Shown: positions 51,591-60,619, counted from the first letter of the stretch. The stretch is DNA of 64,000 bases from Microbacterium sp. Root180 (GCF_001428485.1 NZ_LMHS01000003.1:851626-915625); one strand, 5' to 3'. Program-made: numbers and translations. Notes: a model not told the origin generated them from the sequence alone.

Positions 51591-52814
51591 TCAGCGCGCG
51601 AGGACGACCCGCAGCTGCTCGACGGCCCAGTCGAGCTCGGTCGCCCGCACCACGAGCGGCGGGGCGATGCGGATCGTGTGCCCGTGGGTGTCCTTCACCA
51701 GCACGCCGCGGGCGATGAGCCGCTCGGCGATCTCGCGCCCCGTGCCCACGGCCGGGTCGATGTCGACGCCCGCCCACAGGCCGGCCACGCGCACACCGGT
51801 GACGCCGTTCCCCACGAGAGTCGACAACCCCGCCGCCAGGTGCTCGCCGAGAGCCTGGGCCCGCGTCTGGAACTCGCCGGTCTTCAGCATCTCGACCACG
51901 CGCAGTCCGACGGCCGCCGCCAGCGGGTTGCCGCCGAAGGTCGAGCCGTGCTCCCCCGGGCGAATCACCCCGAGCACGTCGTCGTCCGCGACGACGGCGG
52001 AGAGGGGCAGGATGCCGCCGCCCAGCGCCTTGCCGAGGAGGTAGACGTCGGGGACCACGCCTTCGCGATCGCACGCGAAGGTCGCGCCCACGCGACCGAG
52101 GCCGGACTGGATCTCGTCGGCGATGAAGAGCACGCCGTTCTTCGTGCACAGCTCGCGCACCGCGCGGAGGTAGCCCTCCGGGGGGATCACGACGCCCGCC
52201 TCGCCCTGGATGGGCTCGATGAGCACGGCCGCGGTGTTCTCGTCGATCGCGGCCTCGATCGCCGCGGCATCACCGAACGGGACGTGCACGAAGCCGGGCG
52301 TGAACGGGCCGAAGCCCTCGCGGGCCTGCGGATCGTCGCTGAAGCCGACGATCGTCGTCGTGCGGCCGTGGAAGTTCCCGTTCGCGACGACGATGGTGGC
52401 GGCATCCGGAGCGATGCCCTTCACGCGATAGCCCCACGCCCGGGCCACCTTGATGCCGGTCTCGACGGCCTCCGCGCCGGTGTTCATCGGCAGCACGAGG
52501 TCCTTCCCGCACAGCTCGGCCAGCGCTTCGGCGAACGGGCCGAGACGGTCGTTGTGGTACGCGCGGCTCGTGAGCGTGAGGCGGTTGAGCTGCTCCTGCG
52601 CGGCGGCCAGGAGAGCCGGATGCCCGTGCCCGAAGTTGAGAGCCGAGTAGGCCGACAGCAGGTCGAGGTACCGCTTGCCCTCGACATCGGTCACCCACGC
52701 GCCCTCGCCGCGGGAGATGACCACGGGCAGCGGGTGGTAGTTGTGGGCGACGTGCTCGTTCTCGTCGGCGATGATGCGGGCCATGGCGGTGTCGACCGCG
52801 GGCGAGGTGGTCAT
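51591..52814 (-). CDS. rocD: ornithine aminotransferase
   Basis: 407 residues, class III PLP aminotransferase. NYHPLPVVISRGEGAWVTDVEGKRYLDLLSAYSALNFGHGHP is the OAT opening; MNTGAEAVETGIKVARAWGY, the PLP-phosphate region, FIADEIQSGLGR (PLP-ring Asp) and the Schiff-base Lys K262 in LLGKALGGGILP follow. It converts ornithine and 2-oxoglutarate to glutamate semialdehyde and glutamate. ATGA overlap with the DdaH-like gene links it to arginine breakdown. The product can feed the P5C dehydrogenase part of PutA at 63.4 kb. Confidence 0.95.
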   Translation of the reverse strand: MTTSPAVDTAMARIIADENEHVAHNYHPLPVVISRGEGAWVTDVEGKRYLDLLSAYSALNFGHGHPALLAAAQEQLNRLTLTSRAYHNDRLGPFAEALAELCGKDLVLPMNTGAEAVETGIKVARAWGYRVKGIAPDAATIVVANGNFHGRTTTIVGFSDDPQAREGFGPFTPGFVHVPFGDAAAIEAAIDENTAAVLIEPIQGEAGVVIPPEGYLRAVRELCTKNGVLFIADEIQSGLGRVGATFACDREGVVPDVYLLGKALGGGILPLSAVVADDDVLGVIRPGEHGSTFGGNPLAAAVGLRVVEMLKTGEFQTRAQALGEHLAAGLSTLVGNGVTGVRVAGLWAGVDIDPAVGTGREIAERLIARGVLVKDTHGHTIRIAPPLVVRATELDWAVEQLRVVLAR

Positions 52815-53707
52815 CGGGTCGTCTCCTGTCCATGCCGCAGCTCGAGCGTGCAGCACTTGATGCCGCCGCCGCCGAGCAGCAGCTCGGACAGGTCGATCAG
52901 CACGGGGTTGTAGCCGCGTTCGCGCAGCTGCGTCTCGAAGCCGGTGGCGCGCGGCGAGATGAGGACGTTGAGGCCGTCGCTCGCGGAATTGAGGCCGAAC
53001 ACGGCGCCGTCCTCGTCGGCCACGAGGATCGCGTCCGGGAAGCGGTCCTCGAGGACGCCGCGGCTCGCGTCGTCGAACGCGCTCGGGAGGTAGGCGATGT
53101 TGGCCTTCTCGACGCCGCCGGGTCCTTGGACGGGATCGAGCACGGAGATCGCCGTATCGAGGTGGTAGAAGCGCGGGTCGATGAGGGTGAGGCTCACGAC
53201 CTCCTTGCCGAACACGTCGCCGAGCTCGCGGTGACTGTCGCCCGTGGAGCGGAATCCGGTTCCGGCGAGCATCGTGTCGCCGACGAGCAGGAAATCGCCC
53301 TCGCCTTCGTTGACCTCGACCGGCTCGACGACCTCGAACCCGTTCTCGCGGAACCAGTCCATGAACGCCGGCCCTTCGGGCGCACGCTCGGCGAAGCGGA
53401 ACTTCGCGCCGTAGGCGACGCCGTCGATCACGAACCCGCCGTTGGCCGTGTAGACCATGTCGGGCAGCCCCTCGACCGGGTCGATCAGCTGGACGTCGTG
53501 ACCGAGCGCGACGTAGGTGTCGTAGAGGACCTGCCACTGCGCGAGGGCCTTGGCCGTGTCGGTCGGCTTGGCGGGCTCCATCCACGGGTTGATCGTGTAA
53601 CTGACGGTGAAGTGCTCGGGCCGGCACATCAGGTAGCTGCGGTGCTGCGGGATGCGGGTGGCCGGCGCGGTCGCCTGGGCGGCGGACGCCGTGTGGTGCG
53701 TGGACAT
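52811..53707 (-). CDS. DdaH-like amidinohydrolase (arginine/dimethylarginine breakdown)
   Basis: 298 residues of the guanidine-modifying pentein fold. Expected catalytic elements: DMVYTANGGFV, EGDFLLVGD, His182 in DPRFYHLDTAIS, and the nucleophile Cys in GGGGIKCCTLELR at 285-286. AAGGAG precedes ATG 53707 and the gene overlaps rocD. Family members are dimethylarginine dimethylaminohydrolases, but actinobacterial neighbours of rocD may instead act on arginine itself (deiminase or dihydrolase); the pairing with rocD favours a route ending in ornithine. The exact reaction is not decided by sequence. Confidence 0.88.
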   Translation of the reverse strand: MSTHHTASAAQATAPATRIPQHRSYLMCRPEHFTVSYTINPWMEPAKPTDTAKALAQWQVLYDTYVALGHDVQLIDPVEGLPDMVYTANGGFVIDGVAYGAKFRFAERAPEGPAFMDWFRENGFEVVEPVEVNEGEGDFLLVGDTMLAGTGFRSTGDSHRELGDVFGKEVVSLTLIDPRFYHLDTAISVLDPVQGPGGVEKANIAYLPSAFDDASRGVLEDRFPDAILVADEDGAVFGLNSASDGLNVLISPRATGFETQLRERGYNPVLIDLSELLLGGGGIKCCTLELRHGQETTR

Positions 53708-53849
53708 TTTGCTCCTTGCGAAGGGGCGGCGGACGCTGTCCAGGGGCCCGGCGGAGCTCGGGAAGCCGACGACTCGGGCACGCCTCACCCATTGTCTCAC
53801 CAGCGTCCGGAGATCAGGCGTGCCGAGCGGCTCGAGGGCGGGCCGCCGA

Positions 53850-53936
53850 GCGCATAACTCCTGCACTTCCGGCCTCGAACCCCGCCGAGCCGAGGCTCCC
53901 GCGGCGTGTCGCTCCGAGAGTGCAGGAGCTATGCGC
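53850..53936. repeat. intergenic inverted repeat, family A (copy A3)
   Basis: Arms GCGCATAACTCCTGCACT (53850-53867) and AGTGCAGGAGCTATGCGC (53919-53936) pair at 17 of 18 positions. An inner GCCTCG/CGAGGC hairpin lies in the loop. It sits in the 266-bp gap upstream of the DdaH-like gene. Confidence 0.88.
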
Positions 53937-53973
53937 CCTGGCCCGCCCCGCCCGGAACTCGGCGCCGGCCGGT

Positions 53974-55005
53974 TCAGGGGGCGATGACCACCAGCTTTCC
54001 GACGACGTGCCCGTCGGCCAGCCGGGCCAGAGCGGCGCCGCCCTCGGCGAAGGGGTACGTCCGCTCGATCACGGGACGAAGAGCTCCGGATGCCGCCAGT
54101 TCGACGAGTGCGGTCAGCACGTCGGTCTTCGCCACGGCCGCGACCGGGCGCAGCGGCCGCTTCGAGCCGAGGGAGCGTACGGATGCCGCGAGGATCCGGC
54201 CGATCGGACCCAGCACGCGCCCGCCCTCGCCCGAGACGAGCGCAATCGCGCCCCCGTCGCGGACGAGCCCCTGGAGCGCCGACAGCGGTGCCGTTCCGGC
54301 GATGTCGATGACGGCGTCGAAGCCCGAGCCGAGAGCATCCGACCCCGGTTGCACGGACCGGTAGTCGAACGTCCGCGACGCGCCGATCCCCTCGACGAGC
54401 GCCCGGTTCCGCTCGCCGCACAGGGCCCAGACCTCGGCGCCGCGGTGCACGGCGAGCTGCACGGCGAAGGTTCCCACCCCGCCGGATGCGCCGATCACCA
54501 GCACGCGGTGTCCGGCCGCCACACCGACGCGATCGAGCGCCTGCCAGGCGGTGCCGGCGGCCACGGCCAGCGACGCCGCGAGCACCGGGTCCAGCGCATC
54601 CGGACGTCGCACGAGCCGCGCGGCGGGCGCGACGGCGTAGGGCGCGAGGCCCCCGCCGCCCGGCAGCTCGCAGACGACCTCGTCGGCGACGGCGAAGTCG
54701 GCGACTCCGTCGCCCACGGCGATCACCGTGGCCGCGACATCCATCCCCCGCACCGGCTGCTTCGGTCGGCGCAGGCCGAACACGGTGCGCACCAGGAGCG
54801 GCTCGCCGCGCATCACGCGGACGTCGCCGTTGTTCAGTCCCGTCGCGTGCAGGCGCAGCAGCACCTCACCGCGGCGCGGCGCACGGACCCCGACGGCCGC
54901 GAGGGCGACGACGGCCGGGCCGCCGTAGCGCTCCTGCCGCCACCCGTTCATCGTCGCCGGCACGGCCGCCGCGGCATCCGCTCGGTGGTTCTCGTGCGCG
55001 GTCAT
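53974..55005 (-). CDS. zinc-independent quinone-oxidoreductase-like (MDR) dehydrogenase
   Basis: 343 residues. The GroES-like N-domain has VLLRLHATGLNNGDVRVMRGEP and RGMDVAATVIAVGDGV; the Rossmann domain has VLVIGASGGVGTFAVQLAVHRGAEVWALCG. Zinc-binding Cys/His of alcohol dehydrogenases are absent, as in NADPH:quinone reductases. Substrate unknown. It starts one base after the XRE regulator stop, so it belongs to the transcript of the small membrane protein and regulator. Confidence 0.88.
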   Translation of the reverse strand: MTAHENHRADAAAAVPATMNGWRQERYGGPAVVALAAVGVRAPRRGEVLLRLHATGLNNGDVRVMRGEPLLVRTVFGLRRPKQPVRGMDVAATVIAVGDGVADFAVADEVVCELPGGGGLAPYAVAPAARLVRRPDALDPVLAASLAVAAGTAWQALDRVGVAAGHRVLVIGASGGVGTFAVQLAVHRGAEVWALCGERNRALVEGIGASRTFDYRSVQPGSDALGSGFDAVIDIAGTAPLSALQGLVRDGGAIALVSGEGGRVLGPIGRILAASVRSLGSKRPLRPVAAVAKTDVLTALVELAASGALRPVIERTYPFAEGGAALARLADGHVVGKLVVIAP

Positions 55006-55006
55006 G

Positions 55007-55222
55007 TCAGGCCTCCGGGTACTGGAAGACGTCGTCGAGCCCCACGCCGAAGACGCGCGAGATCTGGAAGGCGAGCTCGAGGGTGGGCGAGTACTTGCCC
55101 TGCTCGATCGCGATGAGGGTCTGGCGGGTCACGCCGATCTGCCGGGCGAGGTCGGCCTGCGTGAGACCCGCCTGTTCGCGCAGGGTGCGGATCGAATTGG
55201 TGACGCGGGTGGGCTTGACCAT
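55007..55222 (-). CDS. small XRE/Cro-type helix-turn-helix regulator
   Basis: 71 residues: TNSIRTLREQAGLTQADLARQIGVTRQTLIAIEQGKYSPTLELAFQISRVFGVGLDDVFQYPEA, a bare HTH_3 domain. ATG 55222 overlaps the stop of the membrane protein gene by one base (TGATG). Such 65-75-residue regulators often pair with small membrane proteins. The operator ATGTC-N10-GACAT at 55668-55687, between promoter and first gene, is a likely autoregulatory site. Confidence 0.92.
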   Translation of the reverse strand: MVKPTRVTNSIRTLREQAGLTQADLARQIGVTRQTLIAIEQGKYSPTLELAFQISRVFGVGLDDVFQYPEA

Positions 55223-55656
55223 CAGACGAGCCCGCGGCGGTAGGCGATCACGCTGGCGACTCCGCCGACGATGGACGAGAGCGCGAATCCGTAGAACATC
55301 GTGTTGGCGATCCAGAACCAGTCGACCTGGAACGCGCACTCGACGATCACCCCGAGTCCGGCGATCACCAGGAACGCCTGTCCCACCCGCGTGCTCATGT
55401 GGCTGATGTCGCGGTCGCGCTGGTCGGACTTCCCGACGCCCTCGGGATCGCGCATGCCCGCGAGCATGCCCCACACGATGCTCACCACGATCGCGGCGAC
55501 GATACTGGCGCCGATCGTCCACAGCATGAGGGGCACCCAGTCGACGTCGTCGAGCGGACCGCCCGCCGCCTGCTGCAGCACGAGGATCGTGTACACCGCC
55601 ATGCCGATCACGCTGACGATCAGGCTCGCCCAGATGTTGCGTTCCTCGTAGACCAT
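55222..55656 (-). CDS. small four-helix membrane protein paired with XRE regulator
   Basis: 144 residues with four membrane segments (~8-28, 40-63, 92-110, 117-138) and a charged loop RDPEGVGKSDQRDRDISHMSTR in the middle. I do not recognise a specific family beyond similarity to small membrane proteins encoded with XRE regulators. GGAGGG precedes ATG 55656. It is the first gene of a three-gene transcript (membrane protein, regulator, MDR oxidoreductase) from the promoter at 55692-55721. Confidence 0.85.
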   Translation of the reverse strand: MVYEERNIWASLIVSVIGMAVYTILVLQQAAGGPLDDVDWVPLMLWTIGASIVAAIVVSIVWGMLAGMRDPEGVGKSDQRDRDISHMSTRVGQAFLVIAGLGVIVECAFQVDWFWIANTMFYGFALSSIVGGVASVIAYRRGLV

Positions 55657-55667
55657 GACGCCCTCCG

Positions 55668-55687
55668 ATGTCTAGAATGTTTGACAT
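55668..55687. promoter_or_regulatory. probable XRE operator
   Basis: Inverted ATGTC/GACAT with 10 nt between, directly upstream of the membrane protein start and downstream of the -10. Confidence 0.65.
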
Positions 55688-55691
55688 CACG

Positions 55692-55721
55692 AGAGTACGT
55701 CGGCTGCCGCGGCCGTGTCAA
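55692..55721 (-). promoter_or_regulatory. sigma-70-type promoter of the membrane protein/XRE operon
   Basis: Minus strand TTGACA (55721-55716), 18-nt spacer, TACTCT (55697-55692). The -10 matches that of the galactoside promoter. It begins only 8 bp from the GH5 stop. Confidence 0.7.
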
Positions 55722-55728
55722 GAATTAT

Positions 55729-57111
55729 TTACACGGAGACGGCGCGTCGGAGGATGGACGCCAGCTCCTCGCGGATCAGACATCGGGAGAAGGCGAACCC
55801 GTCGGCGAGCGACTCGGCCTCGTCCGGTCCGACGCCGTCGAAGGCGCGCGCGAACTCGTCCACCATCGCCTCGGCGAGCATGACGTGGCGGATGTGCCCG
55901 TGGATCCAGCGGCGAGCACCCCAGGGGTAGGGCTGGAAGTCCGGGAACTCCTGCTCGAACAGCCGCTCGATGGGTTCGAGGATGTCGCGGATGCCGGCAT
56001 CCGTCGAACCCCAGGAGTCGACGCCGAAGCGCGCCTTGCGTTCGAGCGCCGGGGCGATGCGCCGCAGGTAGGACGAGTCGGGATCCACGGTGACGACGCC
56101 CTGGAGACCGATGTCCTTGTAGGTCCACAGGGCCCAGCTGGCATCGTGGCGGTCGAAGATGGCGAGGTGGTCCTCGAGCAGCCGATAGCGCTGCTCGTCC
56201 CGCGCGGGGTCACCCGTGTAGACCGGTCCGAACTCGCCCACCCAGATCGGCGTGCCCGTCTCACGCATGTACGCGGTGCGTTCGAGGAAGGTCTCCTCCA
56301 CGCGGTCGCGGTCGACGTACTGCCCGCGGGACACGCCCGGATACGGGCCGCCGTCGACGAAGCCCGGGAGCGCGTAGTCGTGTGCCGTGTAGACGCAGTT
56401 CGGGAGCGGATCGCCCAGCTGATCGAACTGCGTGGAGTAGCGGTTCCCGTCGAGGAAGAGGATGTGGTCCGGATCCACCGACCGCACCGCCGCCTCCAGT
56501 CTGCGGTAGAACGGCCCGATCGCCTTCCCGGTCACGTCGGCCGGCTCGTTGACGGGGTTGAAGCCGGCGACCCAGGGGTGGCCGCGGTAGTGCTCGGCGA
56601 TCGCCTCCCACAGGTGGACCACCCGGTCCTGGAACTGCCGTTGCGACCAGAAGTGCGCCCACTGGGTCGGGTTGTCGCTGTGCCAGTGCTGATTCTGGGC
56701 GCCGGGAACGGCGTGCAGGTCCAGGATCGTGTAGATGCCGTGCTGTGCGCACGCCTCGACCACCTGGTCGAGAAGCCGGAACCCTTCTGCCCGGACGGTG
56801 AACGGCTCGTCGTCGCTCTCGAAATGCCGGTAGTTGAAGGGAATGCGCAGCGAGTTGAGGCCGAGCGAGCGGAGGAACGCGGCATCCTCCGCAGTGAAGA
56901 ACGCGTGCATGAACCGGTCGAAGAAGCGATCGTAGGCATCGTCCCCGAGCACCCGGCGCAGCGCCCGACGCTGCTGCGACTCGGCGCCGGCATAGCCGGT
57001 GATGAAGTTCTCCATGTTCATCCACCCGCCGAGCCCGAACCCCCTCAGCGTCACGGGCTCCTCGCCCGCCATGATGCGCGTCCCCTCGACGCGGAGCACG
57101 TCCTGCGGCAT
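55729..57111 (-). CDS. GH5-family glycoside hydrolase
   Basis: 460 residues without signal peptide. GFGLGGWMNMENFITGY is a GH5 opening, SLRIPFNYRHF and LDLHAVPGAQNQHWHSDN follow, with acid/base E189 in FNPVNEPAD and nucleophile E293 in IWVGEFGPVY. As an intracellular enzyme in an oligosaccharide operon it is probably an exo-acting or oligosaccharide-level beta-glycosidase; subfamily and substrate are not evident. It is 21 bp downstream of the GH51 gene and ends the operon. Confidence 0.92.
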   Translation of the reverse strand: MPQDVLRVEGTRIMAGEEPVTLRGFGLGGWMNMENFITGYAGAESQQRRALRRVLGDDAYDRFFDRFMHAFFTAEDAAFLRSLGLNSLRIPFNYRHFESDDEPFTVRAEGFRLLDQVVEACAQHGIYTILDLHAVPGAQNQHWHSDNPTQWAHFWSQRQFQDRVVHLWEAIAEHYRGHPWVAGFNPVNEPADVTGKAIGPFYRRLEAAVRSVDPDHILFLDGNRYSTQFDQLGDPLPNCVYTAHDYALPGFVDGGPYPGVSRGQYVDRDRVEETFLERTAYMRETGTPIWVGEFGPVYTGDPARDEQRYRLLEDHLAIFDRHDASWALWTYKDIGLQGVVTVDPDSSYLRRIAPALERKARFGVDSWGSTDAGIRDILEPIERLFEQEFPDFQPYPWGARRWIHGHIRHVMLAEAMVDEFARAFDGVGPDEAESLADGFAFSRCLIREELASILRRAVSV

Positions 57112-57132
57112 TCTTGCTCCCTCCCGGTGTGA

Positions 57133-58644
57133 TCAGTCGAAGGTGAGGACTGTCCACGACACGGGCGGCAGCGTGACGGTGATGACGCCCTCGCCGATGC
57201 GAGCGGAGGAGTTCACCCGGGGAGCCACGCGTTCGGGGTCTTCCAGGGTGTTCGCGGCGTGGATGTCGTCATCGGAGAGGGTCTGTGCCGTGGCGCTCGC
57301 GATCTGCCCGAGCGAGAGGACATCGATCTCGAGGGACACCTCCTCGGCCAGGCTGCGGTTGACGATGAACACCGTCGTCGCGCCGCCTTCCTCATCGCGC
57401 GTGGCGACCGCATCGACGATCGGGACGTCGCCGTACAGCTCCGTCGGGTAGGTGGGGCTGTCGAGCTTCAGCTCCAGCGCGACCCCGCGCGCCAGGCGCG
57501 AGGTGAGCGAGAACGGATAGAAGGTGGTCTGCCGCCAAGCGGGTCCGCCCGGCTCGGTCATGATCGGCGCGATGACGTTGACCAGCTGCGCGAGGCTTGC
57601 GGCCGTCACGCGGTCGGCGTGGCGGATGAGCGAGATCAGAAGGCTCCCGAAGACGACGGCATCGAGCACGGAGTAGGAGTCCTCGAGCAGGCGGGGCGCC
57701 ACCGGCCAGTGCGTGGGGTGGGTGATCTTGTCGACCTCGTTGAACCGGGACTGGTACCAGACGTTCCACTCGTCGAAGGAGATGTCGATGGTCTTCTCGC
57801 TGCGGCGGACCGCCTTGACGTGGTCCGCCGTCGCCACGACGGCATCGATGAACCGATCCATGTTGACCCCGGAGGCGAGGAAGCTGCCGTAATCGTCGCC
57901 CAGCGGCTCGTAATAGGCGTGGCACGAGATGTAGTCGACGTCGTCGTAGGTATGACTGAGCACCACGCGCTCCCAGTCTCCGAAGGTCGGCATCTGGGCA
58001 CTCGAGCTCCCACAGACCACGAGCTCGAGATCCGGATCGATCTGCCGCATCGCCCTCGCCGTCTTGGCGGCCAGCTGGCCGTACTCCTCCGCCGTGCTGT
58101 GACCGAGCTGCCACGGACCGTCCATCTCGTTCCCGAGGCACCACATCCGGATGCCGTGCGGCTCGGGATGGCCGTTCGCGACGCGCCCGTCCGACCACTG
58201 CGTGCCCGAGCGCAGGTTGGCGTACTCGAGCACGTCGAGCGCCTCCAGGATGCCGCGCGTCCCGAGGTTCACCGCGTACATCAGCTCGCTGTCGACCTTG
58301 GTCAGCCAGCGGGTGAACTCATCGAGGCCGATCTCATTGGTCTCGGTCGAGTGCCACGCCAGATCCAGTCGTCGCGGCCGCGACTCGCGAGGCCCCACGC
58401 CGTCCTCCCACCGGTAGCCCGACACGAAGTTCCCGCCGGGGTAGCGGATCGTCGAGACGCCGAGCTCGCGCACCAGGTCGATGACGTCCGTGCGGAACCC
58501 CTCCTCGTCCGCACTCTCGTGGCCCGGTTCGTAGATCCCGTCGTAGACGCAGCGGCCGAGGTGCTCCACGAACGAGCCGAAGAGTCGCCGGTTGATGGGC
58601 CCGATGGTGAAGTGCGGGTCGATGGTGAGGTGTGCGCTGATCAT
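57133..58644 (-). CDS. alpha-L-arabinofuranosidase, GH51 family
   Basis: 503 residues, cytoplasmic. RRLFGSFVEHLGRCVYDGIYEPGH and RYPGGNFVSGYRWEDGVGP are GH51 signatures; acid/base E173 in MWCLGNEMDGPWQ, nucleophile E292 in DISFDEWNVWY. It removes arabinofuranose from imported arabinoxylan, arabinan or xyloglucan fragments. The gene follows the MalG-type permease by 49 bp, defining the operon's substrate class. Confidence 0.95.
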   Translation of the reverse strand: MISAHLTIDPHFTIGPINRRLFGSFVEHLGRCVYDGIYEPGHESADEEGFRTDVIDLVRELGVSTIRYPGGNFVSGYRWEDGVGPRESRPRRLDLAWHSTETNEIGLDEFTRWLTKVDSELMYAVNLGTRGILEALDVLEYANLRSGTQWSDGRVANGHPEPHGIRMWCLGNEMDGPWQLGHSTAEEYGQLAAKTARAMRQIDPDLELVVCGSSSAQMPTFGDWERVVLSHTYDDVDYISCHAYYEPLGDDYGSFLASGVNMDRFIDAVVATADHVKAVRRSEKTIDISFDEWNVWYQSRFNEVDKITHPTHWPVAPRLLEDSYSVLDAVVFGSLLISLIRHADRVTAASLAQLVNVIAPIMTEPGGPAWRQTTFYPFSLTSRLARGVALELKLDSPTYPTELYGDVPIVDAVATRDEEGGATTVFIVNRSLAEEVSLEIDVLSLGQIASATAQTLSDDDIHAANTLEDPERVAPRVNSSARIGEGVITVTLPPVSWTVLTFD

Positions 58645-58693
58645 TCTGGTCTTCCGGGAAGCGTCGGGAGAGGGTTGCGTGGCCGGCCGCGGG

Positions 58694-59620
58694 TCATTTC
58701 AGGCTTCCGATCGCAAGCCCGCCCTGCCAGTAGCGCTGGAGCGTGAGGAAGGCGATGATCAGCGGGATCACTGAGACGAGGGAGCCGAGGACGATGATGC
58801 TCCACAGGCTCTGGCCGCCGGCCGCACCATAGGTGGATGCCGTCGAATTCCAGAGGCCGATGCCCACGGTGACCGGGAACAGGCGGTTGTCCGACAGCAT
58901 GACCAGCGGCAGGAAGTAGTTGTTCCACGACGAGACGATCGACAGCAGCAGCACGGTCACGATCGCCGGGCGCAGCAGCGGCAGCGCCACCGTGAAGAAG
59001 GTCCTGAACTCGCCCGCACCGTCGACGCGGGCGGCATCCAGAAGCTCGTCGGGAACCGCGTCACGCGCGTAGACGTTCATCAGGTAGACACCGAACGGGT
59101 TCAGCAGCGTGGGGACGATCACCGCCCAGACCGTATTCGTCCAGCCCACCTGCGCGAACAGCACGAAGGTCGGGATCACGAGCGCGGTCGTCGGCACCAT
59201 GACGGCACCCAGCAGGATCGCGAACGAGAAGCGCCGGCCGGCGAAGGTGTACTTGGCCAGTCCGTAGCCGGCGAGTACCGCCAGCGCCGTTGCGCCGATG
59301 CCGCCCACGAGCGCGTACAACGCCGAGTTGGCCAGCCAGCGCGCGTAGATGCCGCCGCCGTAAGTGAACAGATCGATGAAGTTCTGGACGTAGTTGATGT
59401 CGTCGGCGAACCAGAGCGAGCTGCCCCCGCCGAACAGGCCTGCCGCGCTCTTCGAGCTGTTGACGATGAGCCACCAGAACGGGATGAGGAAGTAGAGCAT
59501 CAGCAGCCCGAGCACGATGTTCAGCGGCACCCGGCCGGGCTTGCGCGGTGTCGATCGGCGCTCGATGGTCTTCCCGGGCGTGCGGCGTGCTCTCGTGCCC
59601 TCGCTCAGTGTGGCGCTCAT
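58694..59620 (-). CDS. carbohydrate ABC transporter permease (MalG type), arabinoside operon
   Basis: 308 residues, six membrane segments after a basic N-tail (1-35). The EAA loop reads DELLDAARVDGAGEFRTFF, and the C-terminus RYWQGGLAIGSLK is typical. ATG 59620 overlaps the stop of the MalF-type gene (ATGA). About 45% of positions look shared with the galactoside MalG permease, mainly in the EAA and C-terminal regions. Confidence 0.93.
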   Translation of the reverse strand: MSATLSEGTRARRTPGKTIERRSTPRKPGRVPLNIVLGLLMLYFLIPFWWLIVNSSKSAAGLFGGGSSLWFADDINYVQNFIDLFTYGGGIYARWLANSALYALVGGIGATALAVLAGYGLAKYTFAGRRFSFAILLGAVMVPTTALVIPTFVLFAQVGWTNTVWAVIVPTLLNPFGVYLMNVYARDAVPDELLDAARVDGAGEFRTFFTVALPLLRPAIVTVLLLSIVSSWNNYFLPLVMLSDNRLFPVTVGIGLWNSTASTYGAAGGQSLWSIIVLGSLVSVIPLIIAFLTLQRYWQGGLAIGSLK

Positions 59621-60546
59621 GAGGTGATGCTCCCTCGCTTGCGGGTCGCGAACAGGAAGATGTACACGCAGATGAACACCACGGCACCGAGGGCGAAGGA
59701 GATCGTCGCACCGTAGTTGTAGTTCGCGAGAGAGAACGCCTGCTGATATGCGTACATGTTCGGGGTGAAGTCATTCGGGATCGCGCCCGCAGCGAGCTGC
59801 TGGAGGATCTGCGGCTCGTTGAAGAACTGCAACGTTCCGATGAGCGCGAAGACGAGGATCAGCAGCAGAGCGGGCGTCAAGAGCGGGATCTTGAGACGCA
59901 GGACGATCTGCCACTGCGAGGCGCCGTCGATGCGGGCAGCCTCGTACATGGTCGGATCGATCCCCTGAAGAGCGGCGTACAGGATGATCATGTAGTAGCC
60001 GGCCCATTGCCACGTCACGATGTTGAGCAGGCCGTAGAAGATCAGGCTGCTGCTCAGGAAGTCCGGGGCTTCTCGACCGAAAGATTCGAAGATCTCCGCG
60101 AGCGGACCGAAGTTGTCGCTGTAGAGGAAGCCCCACATGAGCGCGCCGATCACGGTCGGGATCGCGTACGGCATGAAGATCATGAGCCGCGAGAAGCGCG
60201 CGTAGCGCGTGATGACGATGTCGAGAATGAGCGCGATCGCCAGCGAGACCGCCATCTGCAGCGGGATCAGCACGATCGAGAACCTCACGACGAACCAGAC
60301 GCCGTCGAGGAACGAAGGGTCGGAGAAGGCTTTGACGTAGTTGCCGAGCCCGACGAACCTCGTGCCGCCGATCAGCGACTTCTGGAACAGGCTCAGGTAG
60401 AGGGCGTAGCCGATCGGGAGGATCAGCATGGCGACGAAGACGATGCCGAACGGTCCGACGAAAAGCCAGCCCATCAGGTTCTGACGAGCTGATGTCGACC
60501 GGCGGCGCTTCGTCGGGATGGCGACGTCTTCGAGCGTGGTGGTCAT
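59617..60546 (-). CDS. carbohydrate ABC transporter permease (MalF type), arabinoside operon
   Basis: 309 residues. A cytoplasmic tail (1-35) precedes six membrane segments; EAA loop TMYEAARIDGASQWQIVLRLKIPLL. GGAG lies before ATG 60546; upstream frame extension runs through the hairpin and is rejected. It is second in the operon after the binding protein and coupled to the MalG-type gene. Confidence 0.93.
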   Translation of the reverse strand: MTTTLEDVAIPTKRRRSTSARQNLMGWLFVGPFGIVFVAMLILPIGYALYLSLFQKSLIGGTRFVGLGNYVKAFSDPSFLDGVWFVVRFSIVLIPLQMAVSLAIALILDIVITRYARFSRLMIFMPYAIPTVIGALMWGFLYSDNFGPLAEIFESFGREAPDFLSSSLIFYGLLNIVTWQWAGYYMIILYAALQGIDPTMYEAARIDGASQWQIVLRLKIPLLTPALLLILVFALIGTLQFFNEPQILQQLAAGAIPNDFTPNMYAYQQAFSLANYNYGATISFALGAVVFICVYIFLFATRKRGSITS

Positions 60547-60574
60547 GATTACTCCAGGTCCGTGAAGGGTCGAC

Positions 60575-60613
60575 CCGGGGGCCGGTCCGCGCGGACGCGG
60601 ACCGACCCCCCGG
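60575..60613 (-). repeat. intercistronic hairpin after the binding-protein gene
   Basis: CCGGGGGCCGGTCCGCG pairs with CGCGGACCGACCCCCCGG around a 4-nt loop (16 bp, one mismatch). It lies in the 73-bp gap between binding protein and permease and probably gives partial termination or 3' protection of the binding-protein message. Confidence 0.75.
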
Positions 60614-60619
60614 CTCAGC

